Of a stretch of DNA of 64,000 nucleotides, positions 9,268 through 16,784 are shown piece by piece (the stretch's first letter is position 1; each line of letters opens with the position of its first letter). The notes under the pieces are model-generated. The model worked only from the letters and a program-made list of their open reading frames with translations, had not been told where the DNA came from and ran no database searches. The stretch is from NCBI RefSeq assembly GCF_016908975.1, contig NZ_JAFBEX010000008.1, forward strand, positions 210,347 through 274,346, in the 5' to 3' direction. The position numbers were made by a program, and so were the translations under genes. The stretch comes from Neobacillus cucumis (GTDB lineage: Bacteria > Bacillota > Bacilli > Bacillales > Cytobacillaceae).

Positions 9268-9403
9268 AAGAAAAGCGCAAGCGCCTTGGTCAGCCCCGAC
9301 AACCATAAGCGCTCCAAAAAGGAAGGCGCTTTTTGCCCTTCCTTTTTGGAGTGGCTTATGACCTCGAGGGGCTAGGCGCTGGAGCTAGACAATTCTCGAA
9401 GTC
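9268..9403. repeat. Long-hairpin intergenic repeat, copy 2
   Basis: AAAAGCGCAAGCGCC ... AGGCGCTGGAGCTAGACAA. Nested arms are visible: GCGCC/GGCGC, GCCCC/GGGGC, CATAAG/CTTATG, CTCCAAAAAGGAAG/CTTCCTTTTTGGAG, and an apical AGGCGCTTTTTGCCC loop. It fills the gap between the DUF4405-like gene and the ArsR operon terminator. Confidence 0.85.
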
Positions 9404-9426
9404 GAAATTTATACCTTCTTATCTAT

Positions 9427-9479
9427 AAAAAAATACCTATAGATGAAACACTCTTTTTCAAGTGTCCTATCTATAGGTA
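9427..9479 (-). terminator. Terminator of the SRPBCC-ArsR operon
   Basis: On the minus strand TACCTATAGAT pairs with ATCTATAGGTA around a 24-base apical region that itself pairs (GACACTTG/GAGTGTTTC), followed by a run of seven T. Confidence 0.85.
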
Positions 9480-9496
9480 CCATATTATTTAACGCA

Positions 9497-9841
9497 TTAT
9501 TTCTCGGGTTTCGAATCTGATTCGTCCGATTCTAAAAAGCGCCCCAGTGCACCCAGTTTATTTTCCCAAAATAGTTCAAAATATTGGAGCCAGTCTTTTA
9601 GTTCGAATAATGGTGCAGGCTCGAGCTTGTACCTTGTCTCTCTGCCTACCTTCCGCTCTTTCACTAAACCAGCTTCGGATAAAACCCTAAGATGTTTAGA
9701 GACAGCCGTCCGACTAATCGGAAAGTGTTCACTAATGGCTGTAACCGGCATTTCTTGGTTACTAAGCAGTTTTAAGAGACTTCGACGGGTTGGGTCAGCA
9801 ATCGCTTGAAAAACATCATGTTTTGCTGAAGAAGCAGTCAT
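9497..9841 (-). CDS. ArsR/SdpR-family winged-helix repressor
   Basis: A 114-residue protein whose winged helix (about 10-85) contains FQAIADPTRRSLLKLL and the recognition helix ISRTAVSKHLRVLSEAGLV. No cysteine metal box is visible, so it is not a classical metal sensor. Its ATG directly follows the TAA of the SRPBCC gene, with GAGG inside that gene's end, so the two are translationally linked. ArsR regulators paired with AHSA1/SRPBCC proteins usually control their own operon; the twin AACC/GGTT sites in the promoter at 10290-10341 fit that role. Confidence 0.9.
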   Translation of the reverse strand: MTASSAKHDVFQAIADPTRRSLLKLLSNQEMPVTAISEHFPISRTAVSKHLRVLSEAGLVKERKVGRETRYKLEPAPLFELKDWLQYFELFWENKLGALGRFLESDESDSKPEK

Positions 9842-10258
9842 TTATGCCTCAACATAAGCTTGAAGCTTTTTCACAAGGCCTCCCCAGCCTTGGTTCATGT
9901 TTTCACGAATTGGTGTATGCGGTGCCCCAAATTCAGTGACTTTATTAGCATCCCATCCGCCGTGGATTAACGTTACTTCTGTTTTTTCATCTAATTCTTT
10001 TAATTCAAATGTTAAGGTCCAGTCTTTTCCCCAATTAAAAGAGAGTCGGTTTGGCGGGTCTACATGTGTCACCTTGCATGGTGACATGCCGAATTGCCCT
10101 GCATTTATATGAAACTCATGACCTTCTACCGCCTTCAGGTCATTGGGCATGAACCAAGCACTAAGACCTTCTGCTGTTGCCACAGCATCCCATACTTTCG
10201 CAATTGGTGCATTATAAATAAGTGTGTATTTAATATCTTGTAATGTTTGATTTTCCAT
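9842..10258 (-). CDS. SRPBCC/AHSA1-family (START-like) protein
   Basis: A 138-residue protein with the helix-grip fold of the AHSA1-like SRPBCC family: N-terminal IYNAPIAKVWDAVATAEGLSAWF, central FNWGKDWTLTFEL strands and a long C-terminal helix (MNQGWGGLVKKLQAYVE). Such proteins bind hydrophobic ligands in a deep cavity or act as small-molecule stress proteins; no ligand is known. The AGAGGAG ribosome site is strong. First gene of a two-gene operon with the ArsR regulator. Confidence 0.88.
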   Translation of the reverse strand: MENQTLQDIKYTLIYNAPIAKVWDAVATAEGLSAWFMPNDLKAVEGHEFHINAGQFGMSPCKVTHVDPPNRLSFNWGKDWTLTFELKELDEKTEVTLIHGGWDANKVTEFGAPHTPIRENMNQGWGGLVKKLQAYVEA

Positions 10259-10289
10259 AGTGAATTCTCCTCTTCAATTATCATTATGC

Positions 10290-10341
10290 AACCATTTGGT
10301 TTCATAATTAAATAATATAACACCTTTTGGTTTCACGTCAA
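10290..10341 (-). promoter_or_regulatory. Promoter with two putative ArsR operators for the SRPBCC-ArsR operon
   Basis: On the minus strand TTGACG (10341-10336) and TATATT (10319-10314) are 16 bases apart. One AAACCAAAAGGTG element (10333-10321) lies between the -35 and -10 boxes. A second, AACCAAATGGTT (10301-10290), lies just past the expected start site. Both are near-palindromes of the form AACC-N4-GGTT, centred about three helical turns apart, a layout suited to steric repression. Confidence 0.6.
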
Positions 10342-10390
10342 GCTTTTTAAAAATAGGCTCTGTTCTAACTTAATGTTGATTTCATATGTT

Positions 10391-10573
10391 TGAAAAAATA
10401 AACGTTAAATTTCCGTTTATATGATCCAAATCTATGGATTTCGTCTTATTTAGAACAGTTAAGCGGAAATTCTCCGCCTATATCCGCTTTTTAAGCTTCC
10501 CCTATGGACATTAGCGGAAATTCTCCGCCTATGAATTCTCATACCTACACGAAAAGCAACAATGAATAATAAC
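10391..10573. repeat. CGGAA-hairpin dispersed repeat, copy A
   Basis: The segment from CCGTTTAT (10413) to 10573 aligns base for base in length with 27456-27617 and ends in the same GAATTCTCATACCTACACGA. It contains small hairpins of the type GCGGAAATTCTCCGC. No gene is present in 10342-10584. Confidence 0.8.
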
Positions 10574-10584
10574 ACAGCCTTAAA

Positions 10585-10614
10585 AATTAAAGAGCTCCGA
10601 ATGCATGAGCTCTT
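10585..10614 (-). terminator. Probable terminator after speD
   Basis: AAGAGCTC/GAGCTCTT stem with a 9-base loop that overlaps the speD stop codon, followed on the minus strand by TTTAATTTTT. Confidence 0.6.
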
Positions 10615-11422
10615 AAACGATATTTGTTCCATAAAATATTTCATCCATTTCGGTCTTTAATCGCCTGGTAATTTCAATATGTTCATCCGGAGTTAGCTTG
10701 TCCTTTGTATAGCCAAATAAATAGTTATTTAAATCAAATTCACGCAGTTTGCATTTGGTATGGAAAATGTTTTCCTGATAGACATTGACGTCAATCATAT
10801 CAAATAATTCACCAACATCTTCAGGAATATAGTTCTGGATAGAGTTGATTTCATGGTCAATAAAGAGCTTATGCCCGGTCTTGTTTCTAGTAAAACCACG
10901 CACTCTGTAATCAATGGTAATCACATCTGTTTCAAATGACCTAATTAGATAGTGGAGTGCTTTTAGGGGCGAAATTTCTCCACAGGTTGAAACATCAATA
11001 TCAGCCCTAAAGGTACTTATTCCCTCATCCGGGTGATATTCTGGATATGTATGGACCGTGATATGACTTTTATCTAGCTGCATGACCACCGATTCCGGCA
11101 GCGGCCCTGGTGATTCTTCAAAGGATTCTGACGGGACATCATGTGTTACTGGTCCCTCTGATACTAATAAGGTGACACTTGCCCCAGTCGGCTCAAAATC
11201 CTGACTTGCCACATTTAAGACATGAGCTCCGATGATGTCTGCTACATGTTTTAAAATCGTTTGCAGCCTTTCTGCACTATATTCTTCATCAATATATTTT
11301 AAATAGGCTTCACGTTCTTCTCTCGTTCTGGTAAAGCAAATGTCATACATATTAAAACTTAATGACTTAGTTAGGTTATTAAAGCCATGTAATTCAATAG
11401 CCTGTTCATGTGTTAGCTTCAT
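10613..11422 (-). CDS. speD: S-adenosylmethionine decarboxylase proenzyme, E. coli-type SpeD
   Basis: A 269-residue pyruvoyl enzyme that decarboxylates S-adenosylmethionine to supply aminopropyl groups for spermidine. The self-cleavage site is K118-S119 in [13 protein letters not shown], giving a beta and an alpha chain with the pyruvoyl group from S119; C147 in [14 protein letters not shown] is the conserved catalytic cysteine. Length and sequence match the long enterobacterial class, including [13 protein letters not shown] and [11 protein letters not shown], not the ~126-residue B. subtilis SpeD. AAGGGGGAA precedes the ATG. It lies alone between the ArsR operon and rsuA; no speE is in the window. 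Confidence 0.95.
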   Translation of the reverse strand: MKLTHEQAIELHGFNNLTKSLSFNMYDICFTRTREEREAYLKYIDEEYSAERLQTILKHVADIIGAHVLNVASQDFEPTGASVTLLVSEGPVTHDVPSESFEESPGPLPESVVMQLDKSHITVHTYPEYHPDEGISTFRADIDVSTCGEISPLKALHYLIRSFETDVITIDYRVRGFTRNKTGHKLFIDHEINSIQNYIPEDVGELFDMIDVNVYQENIFHTKCKLREFDLNNYLFGYTKDKLTPDEHIEITRRLKTEMDEIFYGTNIV

Positions 11423-11501
11423 GACAGTTCCCCCTTAACAACACTTCTTAACATGTAGATTACCCATTTTTATAGTTATCAACCACCTTATAAAAGAACA
11501 T

Positions 11502-11533
11502 AAAAAAAGCAGCTAAAAATAGCTGCTTTTTTT
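11502..11533. terminator. Terminator after the pseudouridine synthase
   Basis: AAAAAAGCAGCT/AGCTGCTTTTTT stem with a 6-base AT loop, next to the stop codon; A/T tracts on both sides. Confidence 0.88.
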
Positions 11534-11534
11534 A

Positions 11535-12254
11535 CTATTTAACTTGATACTCTCTTAATAACTCCACTTCTTCATCTGTTAAATCACGATATTCACCAAG
11601 TTCAAGGGTCTCATCTAACGGGAGCGGCCCCATGGAGATACGCTTTAAGTAGACAACCCTTTTCCCTACAGCCTCAAACATTCTTTTCACTTGATGAAAC
11701 TTACCCTCCGTAATCGTTAATTCAATATCTGAACGCATACCGGACTTTAAAATTTTCAATTCACCTGGCTTTGTTACATAGCCGTCATCAAGGGTTACTC
11801 CTTTGGCAAAGGCTCTTACATCTTCTTCGGTTACTTCTCTGTCAATAACAGCAAAATAGGTTTTCGGTACATGTTTCTTTGGGGACAGCAAGCGGTGCGC
11901 TAATTGACCATCATTAGTGATTAACAGCAAGCCTTCCGTGTCCTTATCCAATCTTCCGACAGGAAATGGCTCAAACACTTGATCTCCAATCTCTAATAGA
12001 TCAATGACTGTCTCCCCTGCACTATCCTCTGTTGCTGACAGCACCCCTTGCGGCTTATTCATCATTAAATAGATAAATTCTTTGTATTCAATTACTTCAC
12101 CATTTAAGGTGATGGTTTGATTTTTTTCATCCACATGTTGTTTTGAATCTTTCACAATGACATCATCTACACGAACCGAACCGCTTTTTAAAAGCTGCTT
12201 GACTTCTTTCCGGCTCCCGTACCCAAGGTTTGCTAACATCTTATCAATTCTCAA
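11535..12254 (-). CDS. ytzG: 16S rRNA pseudouridine synthase, RsuA/RluB family (YtzG)
   Basis: A 239-residue protein. An S4 RNA-binding domain (about 1-60, MRIDKMLANLGYGSRKEV) is followed by the catalytic domain with the RsuA signature GRLDKDTEGLL, catalytic Asp at D103. It should isomerise one uridine in 16S rRNA (U516 in E. coli RsuA). The TTG start at 12254 was chosen because AAGGAGGC lies 6 bases upstream; the frame stays open further back without a ribosome site. It overlaps the 3' end of murJ by 11 bp, as in an operon. Confidence 0.9.
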   Translation of the reverse strand: MRIDKMLANLGYGSRKEVKQLLKSGSVRVDDVIVKDSKQHVDEKNQTITLNGEVIEYKEFIYLMMNKPQGVLSATEDSAGETVIDLLEIGDQVFEPFPVGRLDKDTEGLLLITNDGQLAHRLLSPKKHVPKTYFAVIDREVTEEDVRAFAKGVTLDDGYVTKPGELKILKSGMRSDIELTITEGKFHQVKRMFEAVGKRVVYLKRISMGPLPLDETLELGEYRDLTDEEVELLREYQVK

Positions 12255-13875
12255 CGCTATGCCTCCTTCTTGGCATCTTAAATTTACCGATGATTCGGTC
12301 AATCTTATTTCCGAATAGACGAGTTGCCAGTCCGGACTTTAATCCTAAATAAAAATAGATTGCTGCACCTACAAAGGCACTAATTAGGATAATGATAAGC
12401 GATTGAATTTTCGAACCTGGTGATAAGAATAACAGTAAAAATTTATAAATAATTTCCGTTCCCAGCCACATACATCCGGCAATAATCATGATTAATAAAC
12501 TCCGTCTCCAAACAAATCGATATTGATAGCGGGAGAAATATTTAATGACTATTAAATTAATAATAATTGAGGCCAAATATCCAATAGCAGTTGCCAGTAC
12601 CGCCCCTCTTGTTTCAAACATTTTTACGAGAGGAATATTAAGAGTTAGTTTAACCAATAGACCAAACAGTAAGCTTAAGATTGTATAACGCTGTTCATTA
12701 ATTCCTTGCATGATCGCAGCTGTTACCGAATAAAGAGAAAAAAGAATGGCAACGGGCGCGTAAGCACTTAATACCTGCGTGCCAAGAGCATCATGTTCAT
12801 AAAAAATTGTATAGACAGGCTCAGCTAACAATGATAACCCAATCGCGGCTGGTAAGGTTAAAAATAGTAATACTTGAAAGGTTTGATTTAATTGATTCGT
12901 TAAATTTTCCCGATCATTCTCAACAAATGCCTTGGTAATGCTTGGCACCAGTGTTAATGAAAAAGCGGTTGCCAAGGAAACAGGAATGATGACAATCTTT
13001 TGCGCCTCAAAGTTCAAGATCCCAAAAGCAGTATCAGCCAGTTTCTTTGAAGTTCCCATTTCCACCAAAGCCTTTGTAAGCGTAAATTGATCAATAAGCT
13101 GAAATAATGGGTTCGCGATTCCTACAAAAACAAAGGGTGCGGCATAAATAAAGATTTCTTTATAAATTTCTTTTAGTGAAACCTGTACTGTACCTTTATC
13201 TGACTCTAAAAGCTCATTTAAATATTTTTTCCGTTTATACCAGTACCAAAATAGGACGGCAAGCCCTCCTATAGCTCCCACGAAAGCAGCAAAAGTGGCT
13301 ACACTTACAGCCGTTACCATAGAACCGTTTAAATATTTGAGAACTACATAGGCCCCTATAATCGTGAATAGGATCCTGACGATTTGTTCGACTACTTGCG
13401 ACGAGGCAGACGGTCCCATGGATTGATGCCCCTGGAAGTACCCTCTAATTAAACTCATAAAGGGCACGAGGATTAAGGCATAACTAACTGCCCGCATCAC
13501 TTGAATCACATCATCCAATTGACCATTCCCAGGATTACTCATCTCTGACAAAATCGGAGCAGCAAAATACATAATTAAAAACGCGCCAAATCCAGTTAAA
13601 GACATTACCACTAACCCGGATTTGAACAATTTCCTACCTACGGCATATTCTTCCAGTGCATTATATTTGGCAATAAACTTGGATACCGCCAATGGTACTC
13701 CTGCCGTTGCGATACTTATAAATATCGTGTAAGGGACATACCCGTATGAATAAAGCTGTGTCCCTTGTTTTCCAACTATTTGATAAAATGGTATGACATA
13801 AACAAGACCTATTACTTTCGAAAGTATGGTTCCTAACGTTAAGATAAACGTTCCTCTTAAAAGCTTTGATTGCAT
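12244..13875 (-). CDS. murJ: Lipid II flippase MurJ (YtgP), MOP superfamily
   Basis: A 543-residue integral membrane protein with about 14 hydrophobic segments, beginning LLRGTFILTLGTILSKVIGLVYVIPFY. This is the MVF/polysaccharide-transporter type of the MOP superfamily. In B. subtilis YtgP was shown to be MurJ, which flips lipid-linked peptidoglycan precursor across the membrane. The C-terminus ends in a basic cytoplasmic tail (KMPRRRHS). GGAAGGGA precedes the ATG. It is co-transcribed with the pseudouridine synthase downstream and divergent from ytfP. Confidence 0.93.
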   Translation of the reverse strand: MQSKLLRGTFILTLGTILSKVIGLVYVIPFYQIVGKQGTQLYSYGYVPYTIFISIATAGVPLAVSKFIAKYNALEEYAVGRKLFKSGLVVMSLTGFGAFLIMYFAAPILSEMSNPGNGQLDDVIQVMRAVSYALILVPFMSLIRGYFQGHQSMGPSASSQVVEQIVRILFTIIGAYVVLKYLNGSMVTAVSVATFAAFVGAIGGLAVLFWYWYKRKKYLNELLESDKGTVQVSLKEIYKEIFIYAAPFVFVGIANPLFQLIDQFTLTKALVEMGTSKKLADTAFGILNFEAQKIVIIPVSLATAFSLTLVPSITKAFVENDRENLTNQLNQTFQVLLFLTLPAAIGLSLLAEPVYTIFYEHDALGTQVLSAYAPVAILFSLYSVTAAIMQGINEQRYTILSLLFGLLVKLTLNIPLVKMFETRGAVLATAIGYLASIIINLIVIKYFSRYQYRFVWRRSLLIMIIAGCMWLGTEIIYKFLLLFLSPGSKIQSLIIILISAFVGAAIYFYLGLKSGLATRLFGNKIDRIIGKFKMPRRRHSVEN

Positions 13876-14078
13876 ATAATCCCTTCCTACCCGAAAGATA
13901 CGTTCGTTCTTTCACAAAGAATAATCGACTTTTTTTGCGCACTATTAGTAGTTTACAACTTCTTTTCCTTCGATGCTACTCACAACCGTGTTATTTCACT
14001 TAAAAAAATGGCTAACTTCGTTTTTTTTTCACAAGTTTTGTTTATAATGAAGTGACTACATAAAAGTTGGTGGAAAAA

Positions 14079-15353
14079 ATGGATTATGATGTAATCGTGA
14101 TTGGCGGCGGTCCTTCCGGATTAATGGCGGCAATTGCGGCCGGTGAAAAAGGGGCACGGGTTCTCTTAATCGATAAAGGAGACAAATTGGGCCGAAAGCT
14201 TGCTATTTCCGGCGGTGGGCGCTGCAATGTAACCAATCGGCTCCCCGTTGAGGAAATCATTAAGCATATACCAGGCAATGGAAAATTTTTATATAGCGCT
14301 TTTTCTATTTTCAGTAATGAAGATATTATACGCTTTTTCGAGAAGCTGGGAATTGACCTAAAAGAAGAAGATCATGGAAGGATGTTTCCTGTCAGCAATA
14401 ATGCTCAATCAGTGGTTGATGCACTTTTACAACAACTAGAGAAGCTTCGTGTAAGAGTCTTCAAGAATAGTCCTGTGGCAGATGTCCTCTATGAAAATGG
14501 ACATGTTGCTGGAGTGCTGCTTAAAGATGGGCAGAAACTAGCAACTCAATCGGTTGTCATTGCGGTAGGCGGAAAATCAGTCCCGCAGACAGGCTCAACT
14601 GGTGATGGATATGCCTGGGCCGAAAAAGCAGGACATACCATTACAGAATTGTTTCCGACAGAGGTGCCTGTCACCTCAACTGAACCATTTATCAAAAAGA
14701 AAACTCTCCAAGGATTATCATTAAGGGATATTCAATTAAGTGTATTAAATCCAAAGGGAAAACCACTGGTTTCACACCGAATGGACATGCTGTTTACCCA
14801 TTTTGGCGTCAGCGGTCCGGCGGTCTTGCGCTGCAGTCAATTTGTCGTAAAAGCAATGAAGAAATGGAATTTAAAAGAAGTAACCATGAGCCTTGATGCC
14901 ATTCCTGATCGAAAAGAAGAAGAAGTTTTTCAAGAAATCATAAAAATGGTCAAAGGTGAACCTAAAAAAAGTATTAAAAATACGTTAAAGGGACTGGTTC
15001 CTGAACGTTATCTATTATTTCTACTAGAGATTCATCATATCGATCCATCCGAGCAAGGTGGCACCATATCCAATGAAAAAATCCGTGCTTTTGTTAAGGG
15101 CTGCAAACAATTTCAGTTCAAAGTGAACGGCACTCTTCCACTGGAGAAAGCATTTGTGACTGGCGGAGGAATTACCGTTAAAGAGATCGAACCGCAGACC
15201 ATGGCCTCAAAATTAATGGACGGTCTATATTTTTGTGGAGAAATCCTTGATATCCATGGTTACACGGGCGGCTATAATATTACTTCTGCCTTAGTAACCG
15301 GCAGGTTAGCAGGGACTAATGCTGCAAAATCAGTAAAAACTAAAAGGGCGTGA
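14079..15353 (+). CDS. ytfP: HI0933-family FAD-dependent flavoprotein (YtfP, BaiN-like)
   Basis: A 424-residue flavoprotein. The Rossmann FAD motif VIGGGPSG is at the N-terminus (about 6-13), GGGRCNVTN follows, and the C-terminal FAD contact [16 protein letters not shown] is present. The family (HI0933/YhiN/BaiN) is conserved, but its substrate is unknown in Bacillus; a reductase acting on an unsaturated ring or quinone-like molecule is plausible. The ATG at 14079 follows GGTGG by five bases; a TTG 12 bases upstream is less likely. Its stop codon forms part of a hairpin shared with cse60. Confidence 0.88.
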   Translation: MDYDVIVIGGGPSGLMAAIAAGEKGARVLLIDKGDKLGRKLAISGGGRCNVTNRLPVEEIIKHIPGNGKFLYSAFSIFSNEDIIRFFEKLGIDLKEEDHGRMFPVSNNAQSVVDALLQQLEKLRVRVFKNSPVADVLYENGHVAGVLLKDGQKLATQSVVIAVGGKSVPQTGSTGDGYAWAEKAGHTITELFPTEVPVTSTEPFIKKKTLQGLSLRDIQLSVLNPKGKPLVSHRMDMLFTHFGVSGPAVLRCSQFVVKAMKKWNLKEVTMSLDAIPDRKEEEVFQEIIKMVKGEPKKSIKNTLKGLVPERYLLFLLEIHHIDPSEQGGTISNEKIRAFVKGCKQFQFKVNGTLPLEKAFVTGGGITVKEIEPQTMASKLMDGLYFCGEILDIHGYTGGYNITSALVTGRLAGTNAAKSVKTKRA

Positions 15354-15369
15354 TGTTTTTATCACGCCC
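15346..15369. terminator. Hairpin joining the stop codons of ytfP and cse60
   Basis: GGGCGTGAT and ATCACGCCC form a perfect 9-bp stem around GTTTTT. The left arm contains the ytfP TGA and the right arm the cse60 TGA. There is no T-run after either arm, so it may act as a 3'-end stabiliser or weak bidirectional terminator. Confidence 0.55.
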
Positions 15370-15547
15370 GATAAATAATCATCGCAGAAAAGCAATATAT
15401 CTGCTCTTCTTCTTCTTCCTCTGTCATGGCTGCCACATTGTACTTAATATCGACCAAGCTTTCCTCGTCAATTCCTTTTAAAAATCCGTTCATTTCCTTT
15501 TCTAGATCTTTTTCATGTTCCCTGTCAAATAACTTTACTTTAATCAT
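15362..15547 (-). CDS. cse60: Cse60-type sporulation protein
   Basis: A 61-residue acidic protein starting MIKVKLFDREHEKDLEKEMN and carrying a run of six Glu (TEEEEEEQ). It matches my recollection of Cse60 (YteV), a small sigma-E-controlled sporulation protein of B. subtilis that lies next to ytfP there as well. AGGGAGAG precedes the ATG. Molecular function is unknown. It is evidence that the host forms endospores. I could not point to a clear sigma-E promoter. Confidence 0.85.
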   Translation of the reverse strand: MIKVKLFDREHEKDLEKEMNGFLKGIDEESLVDIKYNVAAMTEEEEEEQIYCFSAMIIYRA

Positions 15548-15686
15548 CTAACTCTCCCTCTCTTTTTTTCTACTATTATTCACACTTTTTCAGAATTTTA
15601 AAAATAAGCAACAAAAAAAGTTAAGGATATTTTAAGTTTCAACTTGTAAACTCTCTCTGTGGGACAATTTGAAGGGAGCATTTCAA

Positions 15687-16091
15687 ATGGATACTAAACA
15701 AAAAATTTCCTGGGGCGTTAGCTTTGGCAGCTTGGCTTTAGTTGCAGGAATGGTCTCCTATCTCGGATTATCAAACAACGGTAATCAAAACAATCAAGTT
15801 GCCGTTAACCAAGGGCAACAAACAAATAATAATACAAATCAGCAGCAACAAAGTGGCGTAAATCAACAACAGGGACAAGATCAGCAATCAGGACAAACGT
15901 CTGATAGTAGTTCCTGGAGCGGAGATAGTACATCAGAGTTTGATCAAAGCCAACAAGATCCAAATGATTCTTTGGACAATAGTGGACAAGACTCTAGCAC
16001 AGATGATCAACAACAGGCTCCATTTTCAAATGGCGCCGATTCATTTTCTGGTCATCATCATGGCTTCGATACAACGACAGGTGGGACATGA
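15687..16091 (+). CDS. Q/N/S-rich protein with N-terminal membrane segment, unknown function
   Basis: A 134-residue protein: a short basic start (MDTKQK), one hydrophobic segment ISWGVSFGSLALVAGMVSYLGL (about 7-28) acting as signal anchor, then a low-complexity tail of about 100 residues rich in Gln, Asn, Ser and Asp, ending SGHHHGFDTTTGGT. The tail is probably outside the cell. GAAGGGAG lies seven bases before the chosen ATG. It resembles no enzyme; the histidine cluster might bind metal. Monocistronic, followed by a repeat block. Confidence 0.7.
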   Translation: MDTKQKISWGVSFGSLALVAGMVSYLGLSNNGNQNNQVAVNQGQQTNNNTNQQQQSGVNQQQGQDQQSGQTSDSSSWSGDSTSEFDQSQQDPNDSLDNSGQDSSTDDQQQAPFSNGADSFSGHHHGFDTTTGGT

Positions 16092-16092
16092 T

Positions 16093-16350
16093 AAGAAAAG
16101 CGCAGGGCGCCCGCTTATCGGCGACAAGCACAAGCCAATCCGGCCGAAAGGTTGTTCTTTAACCTTTTGGACGGATTGATCAAAATGTGGAGGCGACTGT
16201 TCTGGGACTCTAGGCTAAGACGTACCCTGTAAGAAGGCGTTTTTTGCCTTCTTCAGGGGGTGGCTTAGGCTTCGAGTCCCAAGGAGACGCAACTGGATAA
16301 GCTTGTGATTCGAGCCGATGGCGCCCGGAGCTGGACAATTCTCGAAGTCA
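16093..16350. repeat. Composite long-hairpin repeat, copy 3 (about 255 bp)
   Basis: The outer ends (AAAAGCGCAGGGCGCC and GGCGCCCGGAGCTGGACAA) match the other copies, but the interior is double length. It has one arm AATCCGGCC...AACCTTTTGGACGGATT and a second arm GGGACTCTAGGCTAAG...CTTAGGCTTCGAGTCCC capped by CCCTGTAAGAAGGC/GCCTTCTTCAGGG. This looks like one copy carrying a second, so that a folded transcript would be branched. Confidence 0.75.
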
Positions 16351-16371
16351 AAAATTTTTACCTTCTTATCT

Positions 16372-16403
16372 TAAAAAAAACCGATTCCAATCTGGAATCG
16401 GTT
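16372..16403 (-). terminator. Terminator after ytwF
   Basis: CCGATTCCA/TGGAATCGG stem with a 3-base loop, followed on the minus strand by eight T. Confidence 0.88.
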
Positions 16404-16716
16404 ATTCTGTGTATTCTGTTTCACCTGTCCAAGCAAGCATTCCGCCAATCATATTGCGGACCTTGTAACCTTGTTCTTGAAGATAATAGCATACATTCCC
16501 GCTTCGGTGGCTCGAGCGGCAAATAAAAATATATTCCTTGTCTTTATCAAAGTAATCAAGATTACCAGGAATATCCCCCATACGAATATGCTTGGCCCCC
16601 GGAATCATCCCAAAAACAACTTCCTCATCTTCTCGTACATCTACAAGCTCTAGCTCTTCCCCCGCTTTGAGCTTTTTTTGTAACTCTTCTGGTGTAATGA
16701 TTTTAATTTCTTCCAT
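16402..16716 (-). CDS. ytwF: Rhodanese-domain sulfurtransferase (YtwF)
   Basis: A 104-residue single rhodanese domain: IITPEELQKKL, then ELVDVREDEEV, and the active-site loop FICRSSHRSGN with catalytic C66. It should carry a persulfide and pass sulfur to an acceptor, or act in cyanide/thiosulfate chemistry. The ATG at 16716 is nine bases after AAAGGG; two upstream in-frame ATGs are too close to or before it. It lies just downstream of leuS, as in B. subtilis, separated by a terminator. Confidence 0.9.
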   Translation of the reverse strand: MEEIKIITPEELQKKLKAGEELELVDVREDEEVVFGMIPGAKHIRMGDIPGNLDYFDKDKEYIFICRSSHRSGNVCYYLQEQGYKVRNMIGGMLAWTGETEYTE

Positions 16717-16734
16717 CCCATTCATCCCTTTCAG

Positions 16735-16768
16735 AAAAACAACATCCTCCATCTTATAGGAGGATGTT
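16735..16768 (-). terminator. Terminator between leuS and ytwF
   Basis: AACATCCTCC pairs with GGAGGATGTT over an 8-base loop; the minus strand continues GTTTTTC. Confidence 0.8.
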
Positions 16769-16784
16769 CAGTTTTGCTACTCGA

